Shown here: piece by piece, positions 6,611-13,925 of the stretch
Position numbering within the stretch: position 1 is the first letter of the stretch
Layout: each line of letters starts with the position of its first letter
Origin: Pseudomonadota bacterium
GTDB lineage: Bacteria; Pseudomonadota; Alphaproteobacteria; Sphingomonadales; Sphingomonadaceae
Direction of reading: 5' to 3'
Length of the DNA: 23,215 bases
NCBI GenBank assembly: GCA_023416515.1
Contig: JAEZHP010000063.1
Coordinates: 1-23,215, forward strand
The notes under the pieces: generated by a model
What the model was told of the DNA's origin: nothing
Database searches by the model: none
The model's input: only the letters and a program-made list of their open reading frames with translations
Position numbers and translations under genes: made by a program

Positions 6611-7744
6611 CTAGCGGAACAGGTCCAGATATTCACGGAACGAGAAGAGCCGGTTGCGCTGCTGCCCCGTCATCTCCACGAGGACACCATGCGCGACCAG
6701 ATCATTGATCAGGGACGAGGCCGTGTTGAGCGTCACGCCCAGCAGCCGCGCGACTCCTTTCACGTCGACGATAGGGCGCGCGTAAAGATGGCGCACCAGG
6801 CTGTGGGCATTGTCGTGCCGCCGCTGGTTGAAGCGCGGCAGCACCTCCCGCTCCACACGTTCCTTGATGGCGAGAATCCGGCGGAAAACCTCGGCGGAGG
6901 CGCGCGCAGTTTCCTCGACACCATGCAGGAAGAAGATCAGCCATTCGCGCATGTGATGGCCTTCGCGCACCGCCATCAAATGATCGACATAGGCGGTCTT
7001 GTTCCGCTCGAAATAGTCCGAGAGATAGAGCGCGGGCTTGGTGAGCAGGCGCTCGGACGCGAGATAGAGCGAGATCATCAGGCGCCCGAGGCGGCCATTG
7101 CCGTCGAGGAACGGGTGGATCGTTTCAAACTGATAATGGGCGATGGCGATGCGCACGAGCGGCGGAACGAGCAGCGCCTCGTCATGCAGGAACGCCTCGA
7201 GATCGCTCATCAGGTCCGGCACATGATCGTGATGGGGGGGGACGAACACCGCGTTCTTCAATGACACGCCGATCCAGTTCTGGCTGATCCGGAAATCGCC
7301 CGGCTGCTTGTTGGCCCCGCGCACGCCAGACAGCAGGACGGCGTGCGTGTCGCGCAGCAGCCGGTTGCACAGCGGCAGCCGATCGAGCCCATCGATCGCG
7401 AAGCGGATGGCGCGGATATAGTTCTGCACTTCCCCCCAATCGTCGCGCGCCTCTGGCGACACGTCGGTCGCCTCCTTCAGCGCGTCCTCGATATTGGTCT
7501 GCGTGCCTTCGATCCTGCTCGATTGCGTCGCTTCCTTGGCGACATACATCTGGATGAAGAAGTCGATGTTCGGCACCAGCTGGGCGAAGGCGTTGAGCTC
7601 GCCGAGCGCCCGATCCGCCTGACCGAGCAGGGTCAGCACCTGGGGGTCGTCGATCCTCCACGGATGATGGATCGGCGTCGGCAGGAAACTGCGATATTCG
7701 CGCTGAGCCTCGGTTGTGCCAGCGCGATAGTCCGAAAGCTGCAT
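6611..7744 (-). CDS. Fic family protein with N-terminal inhibitory motif and C-terminal winged helix
   Basis: A 377-residue Fic protein, a family that usually transfers AMP from ATP to target hydroxyls. The core motif HPFLDGNGRLGR is at 210-221, complete with the catalytic His and the anion-binding Gly/Arg residues. The inhibitory helix motif (S/T)xxxE(G/N) is present as SSRIEG (S75-G80), so activity is probably auto-inhibited until relieved. The C-terminal ~60 residues (VKGVARLLGVTLNTASSLI) look like a winged helix-turn-helix. ATG 7744 sits directly behind a TCTGACATT operator-like element, with no clear Shine-Dalgarno sequence, so it may be leaderless or poorly translated. The array of TAATGTCAGA sites upstream suggests separate control, possibly autoregulation by the winged helix. 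It lies between the methyltransferase and the helicase. Its target is unknown. Confidence 0.92.
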   Translation of the reverse strand: MQLSDYRAGTTEAQREYRSFLPTPIHHPWRIDDPQVLTLLGQADRALGELNAFAQLVPNIDFFIQMYVAKEATQSSRIEGTQTNIEDALKEATDVSPEARDDWGEVQNYIRAIRFAIDGLDRLPLCNRLLRDTHAVLLSGVRGANKQPGDFRISQNWIGVSLKNAVFVPPHHDHVPDLMSDLEAFLHDEALLVPPLVRIAIAHYQFETIHPFLDGNGRLGRLMISLYLASERLLTKPALYLSDYFERNKTAYVDHLMAVREGHHMREWLIFFLHGVEETARASAEVFRRILAIKERVEREVLPRFNQRRHDNAHSLVRHLYARPIVDVKGVARLLGVTLNTASSLINDLVAHGVLVEMTGQQRNRLFSFREYLDLFR

Positions 7745-7867
7745 AATGTCAGATATTTCTGACTTTCTGACATTAGTAAAGCCGTAATGTCAGACGCAGA
7801 GCGTTTAAACGCAGCGGTTGGGAGAAACCCGGCACGTTTCTGACATTGACCTCCCGCTTATGTCAGG
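7744..7867. promoter_or_regulatory. Operator-like array upstream of fic
   Basis: TAATGTCAGA occurs at 7744-7753 and 7785-7794, and its exact reverse complement TCTGACATTA at 7766-7775. Near-copies are TCTGACATTG (7839-7848) and TTATGTCAGG (7858-7867). The first site overlaps the fic start codon and the last overlaps the methyltransferase stop. The 118-bp gap between the genes also holds the palindrome GCGTTTAAACGC (7801-7812). Alternating sites over a start codon are typical of a repressor-controlled promoter; the regulator is not known, and Fic itself is a candidate. Confidence 0.65.
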
Positions 7868-10715
7868 ATGCCCCAAGCCTCCGCGCGCGCGGCTTCGAGC
7901 CCGTTGGCGCCGCCTCTGCCGCCATCTTGGTGTAGAGATCGAACAGCTTCTCCAGCCGCTCGGTGTCGTTGCGAAAGCGGCGGCCGATATAGATGCGCTC
8001 CAGCACCTCATCATTCTCCTCGTGCGCGCGGCGGAGGTCGTCCGGCATCTTCTCCGGATCGTAGAGGTCGGCGATGGTGGCAGGGAAATGCGCCTCCCGC
8101 GCGAGCAGGATGTTCTCGGCGCAACGGGTGAGGTCCGCCATGTTCTGTTCGGTCAGTTTGGGAAGTGGGAAGGTATTCCATCCCAAAGTGTTGGAGTATC
8201 GAAAGTCTGTTTTCAGTTTGCCGCAGGTCACCTCGATCCAGAGATGGTGAATCCTTGTTGAAATGATCGCAAGCTCCCAAAGACGTCCATCATATAACCC
8301 GAAAGCAAGATTCGAGATCACCCAGCTTCGATCGAGGACGGTCGGCGTCCGATAATCTCTGCCTTCGGAAGATACGTTCGGTAGCGCAATTATTTGGCGG
8401 CGAGCGCCATGGGTTTCCGCAAAGCGATACGGCCGGTCGGCAATCTTGTTCGTCGCCGATCTGGAACTCTCCTCCCGGAATTTCCGACATGCTTCAATTC
8501 TGCTCCGCACGGGCGGAATCCGCATCGCCTCGCCTTCTTCACCATCATTAATCCACAGGCAGTATCGATGATACCCATGCGAGAGCTCACGCGAGCCTGC
8601 ATATTTTCTGAGAAAGCGCCGCGCAGCAGGATACGCCTCCGTAATGTGATCCGCTTCCTCTTGCTCCAAAATGAAGTGCCCACCATCGATAGGCATATTT
8701 CCTGTCCTCATGCCGGACAGCTGCGGCGATATGGGATCCTTAGATCTAGGTTCGACGAAGACGCGTTTCCCAGGGGTCAGGTAGGCGGTTATTTCCGCAC
8801 ATTCTTGCAGGATGTCTCCATCAAATAGCCGACACGGATTCGTGTTTTTCTTTGAAGCACCCACAATCACGCACACGACAGCTGCATTATTCGTCGCGTT
8901 GTTCCGCCAGGGGAACGACTTGTGGGCAAAAGGAATGTATACTCCGCTATCGAACATGGGCTTCCAGAAGCGAGGAACTTGGCGGCCCTGACAAATCGAG
9001 TTTGTGGCAACGAAAGCGCAAGTTGAAAGAACCGTCCGGGAATAGCGCTCCCAAAGAAGAAACCAGCTCAAGACATAATCTAGGTCCCCCTCAGGAATGC
9101 CCCGTGAACCGAAGAGCTGCGACATCTCCTCACGCTGACTGGGCGTGCGCTGTTGATGGCCGGCATACGGGGGATTGCCGCAAACGTAGGTCTCGGCCGC
9201 CGCACCGTCCCCTAAAGCGTTGTCGTCCAGCGTGAGTCGGCCCGTCGGTCCCGCGAGATCAAGCTCCGCGATCGCACCTGTCGATGTCTGCAGTGGCGGG
9301 CAAACCTCAAGCCAGTCCAGCCGCAGCGCGTTCCCCACCCTGATCTGCCCCGTCCGGTGCAGCGGCAGCACCATTGCGCGCGCTTCCTGCTGGCTGAGGT
9401 AGAGGCAGTCCGCCTGGAACTCGGCGATCAGCAGCGCGAGGCGGGCGATCTCGACGGCGAAACCCTTGACCTCAATTCCGTAGAAGTTGGAGAGCGGGAT
9501 CACACTGCGGCGGTCCGCCAGCTTCAGATTGGCCTCCCCGCCGAGCCGCTTCACGATCTCCGCCTCGATCACGCGCATCTCCTTATAGGCGATGACGAGG
9601 AAGTTGCCCGATCCGCAGGCCGGGTCGAACACGCGGATGTTCGCCAGCCGCTTGCGCAGATTCTGGAGCTTTCGGCGATTATCGCCGGCCGCCTCCAACT
9701 GTTCGCGGAGGTCGTCGAGAAAGAGCGGGTTCAGCACCTTCAGGATGTTCGGCACGCTGGTATAGTGCATGCCGAGCTCGCCGCGTTCGCTATCGTCGGC
9801 GACCGCCTGGATCATCGACCCGAAGATGTCCGGGTTGATCTCCTTCCAGTCCAGCTCGCCCGCCCGCAGGAGATAGGCGCGTGCGGTGCGGCTGAACCGC
9901 GGGCATTCGCTGGCGCCGGTGAAGAGGCCGCCGTTCACATAGGGGAAAACGTCCGCCCACGGCCTGATTCCGGCTGCGCGACGATAGCGGTCGTCGAAAT
10001 TGCCCTCGTGCGTGACCGGCGTGTCCATCGCCAGGAAGAGGTGCTGGAGCACCTCGTGCGTGTTGCCCCATTGCTCTTCGCCGCTGCCGTGCCCGGCATG
10101 GCTCATCTGGGTGATGGTCGCCGTGAACGAGCCCTTGCGGAAAATGCCGGTGTCCTCCGCGAAGAAGCAGAAGATGAGGCGCGCCATGAACTGGTTGAGC
10201 TCGCGACGCTTTGCCTCCGTCCCCCAGTCCGGGTTGTCCTTCAGCAGCTCGACGTAGAGGCGGTTGAGGCGCCCCGTCGCCTTCACGTCGATGGGGTTGT
10301 TCTTGATCTCCTTGACGGTGGAAATGCCCGCGAGCGGCAGGAAGAAGCCGAAATGGCGCGGCAGATCGGCAAAGGGGCACGCGACGGTTTCGCCCGAGAG
10401 CAGATCCTCAGCCTCGGCCATCTCCCCATCGGTGGCGAGTAGGAACTTAGCCTTCTGGCTGCCGGTCTTGGGGCTGGCGCGAAGAGCCGCCAGCATCTCG
10501 CCGACCTCACCCGCCGGCGCGACGGCGATGTGGATGTTGTTCCGCTGGAGCACGCCGCCGGGGACGTCGGACGCATTGGACTCGCCCTTGCGCAGGCGCT
10601 TTATCGTGGTGTCCTTGGCTCCGAACGCGATCAGGAACTGGAACGGGAACTCGGCGGGATCGAATGGCTGGCTGACCAGCTCTGATACGGCCTCTTCAAT
10701 CTCGACGGCATTCAT
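7863..10715 (-). CDS. YeeA/MmeI-like class I SAM-dependent DNA (adenine-N6) methyltransferase
   Basis: A 950-residue protein with the layout of the YeeA/MmeI-type DNA methyltransferases: an N-terminal region (FQFLIAFGAKDTTIKRLRKG), a helical spacer, a methyltransferase domain and a C-terminal target-recognition part. The SAM-binding motif DPACGSGNF begins at D364, and the catalytic NPPY at N514 marks an amino-methyltransferase, most likely making N6-methyladenine. I do not see the D...ExK nuclease residues that type IIG MmeI has in its N-terminal region, so cleavage is probably supplied by another gene. ATG 10715 is used, with GGAA nearby; an in-frame GTG at 10730 would add five residues, and a TAA lies just before it. 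It is first in its cluster, followed by fic, helicase and GIY-YIG nuclease. Likely the host-protecting modification component. Confidence 0.87.
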   Translation of the reverse strand: MNAVEIEEAVSELVSQPFDPAEFPFQFLIAFGAKDTTIKRLRKGESNASDVPGGVLQRNNIHIAVAPAGEVGEMLAALRASPKTGSQKAKFLLATDGEMAEAEDLLSGETVACPFADLPRHFGFFLPLAGISTVKEIKNNPIDVKATGRLNRLYVELLKDNPDWGTEAKRRELNQFMARLIFCFFAEDTGIFRKGSFTATITQMSHAGHGSGEEQWGNTHEVLQHLFLAMDTPVTHEGNFDDRYRRAAGIRPWADVFPYVNGGLFTGASECPRFSRTARAYLLRAGELDWKEINPDIFGSMIQAVADDSERGELGMHYTSVPNILKVLNPLFLDDLREQLEAAGDNRRKLQNLRKRLANIRVFDPACGSGNFLVIAYKEMRVIEAEIVKRLGGEANLKLADRRSVIPLSNFYGIEVKGFAVEIARLALLIAEFQADCLYLSQQEARAMVLPLHRTGQIRVGNALRLDWLEVCPPLQTSTGAIAELDLAGPTGRLTLDDNALGDGAAAETYVCGNPPYAGHQQRTPSQREEMSQLFGSRGIPEGDLDYVLSWFLLWERYSRTVLSTCAFVATNSICQGRQVPRFWKPMFDSGVYIPFAHKSFPWRNNATNNAAVVCVIVGASKKNTNPCRLFDGDILQECAEITAYLTPGKRVFVEPRSKDPISPQLSGMRTGNMPIDGGHFILEQEEADHITEAYPAARRFLRKYAGSRELSHGYHRYCLWINDGEEGEAMRIPPVRSRIEACRKFREESSRSATNKIADRPYRFAETHGARRQIIALPNVSSEGRDYRTPTVLDRSWVISNLAFGLYDGRLWELAIISTRIHHLWIEVTCGKLKTDFRYSNTLGWNTFPLPKLTEQNMADLTRCAENILLAREAHFPATIADLYDPEKMPDDLRRAHEENDEVLERIYIGRRFRNDTERLEKLFDLYTKMAAEAAPTGSKPRARRLGAS

Positions 10716-10827
10716 TCCGGCTTGTTCCACATCTCGTTAGGCAGCCCTCCGGGCATGGCATGACTGCCTTGGTAGCAGCGGAACCGAGCGCCCGTCACCC
10801 GGTCTCGATCGACAGCAGCAAAGGGTT

Positions 10828-10853
10828 GTAGGGCGGCGTCACCGCCGCCCTAC
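10828..10853. terminator. Rho-independent-type terminator hairpin
   Basis: GTAGGGCGGCG (10828-10838) pairs perfectly with CGCCGCCCTAC (10843-10853) around a TCAC loop. TTTT follows on the plus strand. On the minus strand it begins 8 bp after the stop codon of the PolB-like exonuclease gene, whose transcript it should end; the tail on that side (AACCCTTT) is weaker. It separates the exonuclease group from the methyltransferase cluster, implying a methyltransferase promoter within 10731-10827. Confidence 0.75.
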
Positions 10854-10861
10854 TTTTCCGA

Positions 10862-11728
10862 CTAAGCCGCGTAGCCGGTCACCCACGGAATGGTCACATC
10901 GTTCGCGACGATGGCGTTCAATCCGGCTGCGCGATGAGCCCGCAGAGCCGGGATATATGGCCGATTGGGCCGGAGCGCCTCGATCTGGCGGAGGATCCGA
11001 TCCTGGACGACCTGGACCTCCGCCCGATCATCGAAGAGCTTCCGCCAGCGGGCGAGGAGCAGAGCGGTGCTTATGCAGTCGACCTCGACCGCACTGGCCA
11101 CCGCGGCCCACGCGCCCGCCTCGATCAGCCCGGCCACAGCGAACGGCGGAATCGTCAGCTTGGCTGGAATATCGAGCGCGGCAGCCACCTCGGCCATGTG
11201 AATCGGCTTCATCTTTAGCCCGCCCGTGACGATCCGCGCGAAGTCGACGTGGCGCGTGCGATGCTGCCCACCAAAGGCGAGCCATCCCCACCCTTTGGGA
11301 AGGGTCAGGCCATGCTTCATCGCAGCCATGACGATCAGGCTGACGTCATGGAACGAACCGGCCCAGCTTGCGATGGCCGCTCCGGTCGGAGCGTCGGCGA
11401 GAACGTCGAGCAGGCCGGCGACGACCGCGCGTTCGTCATGTTCTGGGGCGCCGAGCGTCACGAACCGCGCCACCTCGAGATTTCCGTCCTGATGCTCCAC
11501 CAGAACCATGGCGGCGGCGGTGGTGATGGTCTGGAAGACCCAGCGGGGTGTCTTCAGAGGGTCTTCGCTGCGCTTATAGCCGCGCCGGCTCTTGTCGCTG
11601 TCGCGGCTGGGGACCCAGCGTTCCATCTGCTGGTAACGCCGGTGGCCGCTTTCATCGAGAACGGCGCTTTCGATGTCGATGACGATATAGGAGCGGGGCT
11701 GATCTTCGGTGATACGATTGTCGAACAT
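10862..11728 (-). CDS. PolB-like 3'-5' exonuclease (DEDD superfamily)
   Basis: A 288-residue RNase H-fold exonuclease candidate. Motif I is YIVIDIES with D18 and E20. Motif II is SWAGSFHDVSLI with D128. Further acidic residues are D162 (HVDFARI) and D217 in EVDCISTALLLARW. This last segment resembles the third motif of the predicted PolB-type exonuclease family DNA_pol_B_exo2 (PF10108), where an acidic residue precedes an nTxxL helix. The overall length fits that family. It should remove nucleotides from DNA 3' ends, but activity is not proven. The start at 11728 follows a strong GGAGGGAG ribosome site. It is last of a minus-strand trio with the DnaQ-like exonuclease and an unknown protein, 92 bp after the latter, and is followed by a terminator. 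Confidence 0.75.
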   Translation of the reverse strand: MFDNRITEDQPRSYIVIDIESAVLDESGHRRYQQMERWVPSRDSDKSRRGYKRSEDPLKTPRWVFQTITTAAAMVLVEHQDGNLEVARFVTLGAPEHDERAVVAGLLDVLADAPTGAAIASWAGSFHDVSLIVMAAMKHGLTLPKGWGWLAFGGQHRTRHVDFARIVTGGLKMKPIHMAEVAAALDIPAKLTIPPFAVAGLIEAGAWAAVASAVEVDCISTALLLARWRKLFDDRAEVQVVQDRILRQIEALRPNRPYIPALRAHRAAGLNAIVANDVTIPWVTGYAA

Positions 11729-11820
11729 AGGGTTCTCCCTCCGGGGTTGCGCCCGGTGTTGGTTCAGGGTGATTGTTGATGAGGTCTTGTGCGGGCGCCG
11801 GTGGTGAGGCCCGCAACGGT

Positions 11821-12369
11821 TCAGATGAGCCGGACGAACGAGCGGTCTTGTGGCGGGCGATGATCGCCCCAGGTCTCGCCGTGGGGGACGAAGGTGTTGC
11901 CGGGCAGGATGTCGCTCCCCATGCGTGCTGCCACCCGCTGCACACGCTCAACCGCCAGCCGCTTGCCGGATTTGAGATTGCCGGACGGAAGCCCCTGTCG
12001 CCGCTCGAGAGCGCCGCGGGCGCCTCGAACGAAATGCTCGCCACCTCTCTCGTTCAGGAGCAAGAGGCGCGATTCATCGTCCGGCGCCCACAATGAGCAG
12101 TCGGAAATCACGTCCACCAGCAGCTCGTTCCGATAGAAAACTGCGATCTCCGAGGGCGCCTTGGCTGCGACGCTGGTCCACGAGAAGTAGACAAGGTCGC
12201 GGCTCATCTCCTCGGCGAGCGCCGCTGTTTGAATCTGCCTCATCAGGTCGAGCCTGCCGCCGGCGGTGAACTTTATGCTCTGGTTGGCCGTCTGGAAGAG
12301 CGGGAACCCGAGTTCCTGCCGAACGGCCAAGGCGTAATTCTGGAGTTTGACGTTGATGTGAGGCTGCAT
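11821..12369 (-). CDS. Hypothetical protein between two exonuclease genes
   Basis: A 182-residue protein of a family I do not recognise. The ATG at 12369 (MQPHINVKLQNYALAVRQ) is chosen because GGAG lies 7 bp upstream; the frame is open further upstream to 12432, but that extension has no good ribosome site. The first ~90 residues mix helix and strand (FTAGGRLDLMRQIQTAAL, DLVYFSWTSVAA). The second half is rich in Arg and Gly and ends RSFVRLI. There is no signal peptide, membrane segment or catalytic motif I can name. Its position between a DnaQ-like and a PolB-like exonuclease suggests a shared DNA-processing role; that is context only. Confidence 0.7.
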   Translation of the reverse strand: MQPHINVKLQNYALAVRQELGFPLFQTANQSIKFTAGGRLDLMRQIQTAALAEEMSRDLVYFSWTSVAAKAPSEIAVFYRNELLVDVISDCSLWAPDDESRLLLLNERGGEHFVRGARGALERRQGLPSGNLKSGKRLAVERVQRVAARMGSDILPGNTFVPHGETWGDHRPPQDRSFVRLI

Positions 12370-12478
12370 GTGCAACTCCGTTGCTGATCGGCCTTTCGGC
12401 CAGGTCTTTTTCCGCACCATTGCGGGACCCAATCAGCACCTCCCGGCGCTCAGCTTGCTCTGGGGTTGGCGGCCGCAG

Positions 12479-13360
12479 TCAGCGATGCCGCTCATACCAT
12501 GTGACAGGGGCGACCCGCGGGGGCGCCAAGGTGCCGATATCCTGGCGGAGCCACCGGCGTTCGTCGTCGACGCCGGCTTCGACGACCTCGATCCACCAGA
12601 CGTGACCTTTCGGATCCCACGCGTAGCCGCGGGCTTTCAGCAGACCGCGCTTTTCGAACGGCGCGCCGGGTGCCTCAACCCGGAAGGTGGTGCGGACGGC
12701 ATTTTCCAGCACGTGCGACATGATAGTGCGGCCGTCGCCGAGACGGTGGGCGAGCAGGTGGATCAACGAAATGACATCCGCCATTGCCCGGTGTCCGTCA
12801 TTCCACCTGCCGATTTGCATGAGCAGGTGCCCCAGCTTGCAGCCGTCGAAGCCGTGATCAGCCCAATCGAAATCCTTGGCGGAGCATGCCCAGGGTCTGC
12901 CTTTGATTCCCGGAGCGAACGCTTCTAAGAAGGCGGCGTCGAACCGAGCATTGTGAGCGATGAGGACCTCAGCCTCATCAAGAAAGCTCACGAGGCGATC
13001 GACGTCGATGCCCTTTCCGGCAACGTCGGCATCGGTGATACCAGTCAGCTTTGAGATCGGCGGCGGAATGGGGCATCCGGGATCCCGCAGCGCCTGGCTG
13101 CCGCGCCCGAGCGCGACGATTTCGCCGCGTGCATTCACATCGACCATCACCACCGCCAAGTCGATGATCTCACCATTAGCGGGATCGAGGGAGGTCGTCT
13201 CGGTATCAACGATGGCTACGCGCCGAATTGGCTCGATTGCACCCGGCGCCAGAGTGAAGTCGGCCAATGACGATGCGCGTCGCAGGACTCGCACGTCCGG
13301 ATCACGGGCGAGCGAAAGCAATGCCGCCTCTGTGGAGGCGGTGTCGATGTGGTTGTTCAT
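12479..13360 (-). CDS. DnaQ-type DEDDh 3'-5' exonuclease with C-terminal extension
   Basis: A 293-residue protein with a complete DEDDh exonuclease domain at about 45-205: motif I VDTETT (D52, E54), motif II HNARFDAAF (D141) and motif III HRAMADV (H190, D195). It matches the proofreading-subunit fold of DNA polymerase III epsilon, but the ~45-residue N-terminal leader and the C-terminal piece at about 235-275 (KRGLLKARGYAWDP then VWW) mark it as an accessory/plasmid-type paralogue, not the housekeeping dnaQ. AAAGGA lies just upstream of the ATG at 13360. It is first in the minus-strand trio and its promoter should lie in 13361-13700. Likely substrate is 3' ends of DNA. Confidence 0.88.
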   Translation of the reverse strand: MNNHIDTASTEAALLSLARDPDVRVLRRASSLADFTLAPGAIEPIRRVAIVDTETTSLDPANGEIIDLAVVMVDVNARGEIVALGRGSQALRDPGCPIPPPISKLTGITDADVAGKGIDVDRLVSFLDEAEVLIAHNARFDAAFLEAFAPGIKGRPWACSAKDFDWADHGFDGCKLGHLLMQIGRWNDGHRAMADVISLIHLLAHRLGDGRTIMSHVLENAVRTTFRVEAPGAPFEKRGLLKARGYAWDPKGHVWWIEVVEAGVDDERRWLRQDIGTLAPPRVAPVTWYERHR

Positions 13361-13715
13361 GCTGTAGGTCCTTTACTTTTTCCCCCGATCAACCAGAGGT
13401 AGAAGCGATCATGTGGGGGGACGAACTGGCGCCGCTTTGCTTCAGCTTCTGGCAAATGTCGGAGAGTTACCCTCGAGGCGCATACCCACGACGCTCACGA
13501 CGTGAGTGCCCCTGACAGCCTAGAGCCGGAGGCGGCGACCCTAGGACGGCACTTCGATCTCCTACCGAGCGCAGAGGATCTCTTCGGTAATGGTCCGGCG
13601 AATAGACGATCGAGTATCAAGCCCCGTCGTCATGCCTGATTGCTGAGCGTCAGTCCGGGATTGTCTTCCATGCGGCGTCGCGACTAGGCTAATTGTCGAG
13701 TAGCGGAGCGCGATT
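13361..13715. other. Divergent intergenic region between exonuclease trio and ABC operon
   Basis: This 355-bp gap must hold the promoters for both diverging transcription units. It contains a palindrome, CTCACG-A-CGTGAG (13494-13506), that could be an operator. On the plus side TTGTCT (13661-13666) and TAGGCT (13685-13690) are separated by 18 bp and could be a weak promoter for the ABC operon. I see no convincing gene here. Confidence 0.5.
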
Positions 13716-13925
13716 TTGCCCATTCCAGTGCGCAGGCGTAGACACGAGATTCTTTCTACTTGGGCGGCGGTCGCGAAAGGAGTGGCAGGCGTCGAGCAAT
13801 TATGGAGTGGCGAGCCCTGCTCAGACCGGCCACAATATCATTTGGGAATTGGCCTCGGCAGTGGCAGCCGGTTGTTGAGCGACTGGCAAATGGGGGTGGC
13901 ACGGGCGGCGCATGGTGGATGTTAA
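13716..13925 (+). CDS. Possible small first gene of the nitrilase/ABC operon (TTG start)
   Basis: A 69-residue open frame starting at TTG 13716, with CGGAG (13704-13708) placed 7 bp upstream. Its TAA overlaps the ATG of the next gene by 14 bp, so translation would be coupled. The product (LPIPVRRRRHEILSTWAAVA...) is basic at the N-terminus and contains a Gly-rich patch, GIGLGSGS; I do not recognise it. Ribosome site and overlap speak for a gene; the rare start codon and lack of a known homologue speak against. It may be a fourth component or only leader sequence. Confidence 0.35.
   Translation: MPIPVRRRRHEILSTWAAVAKGVAGVEQLWSGEPCSDRPQYHLGIGLGSGSRLLSDWQMGVARAAHGGC

Noticed and set aside
9357..10442. 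361-codon plus-strand frame
   Set aside because: Antisense to the methyltransferase, whose motifs are intact on the minus strand.
7863..10715. Type IIG restriction-methylation fusion
   Set aside because: The overall layout resembles MmeI, but I cannot find the D...ExK nuclease residues in the N-terminal region, so I call only a methyltransferase.
12368..12928. 186-codon plus-strand frame
   Set aside because: Runs opposite the DnaQ-like exonuclease and has no recognisable features.
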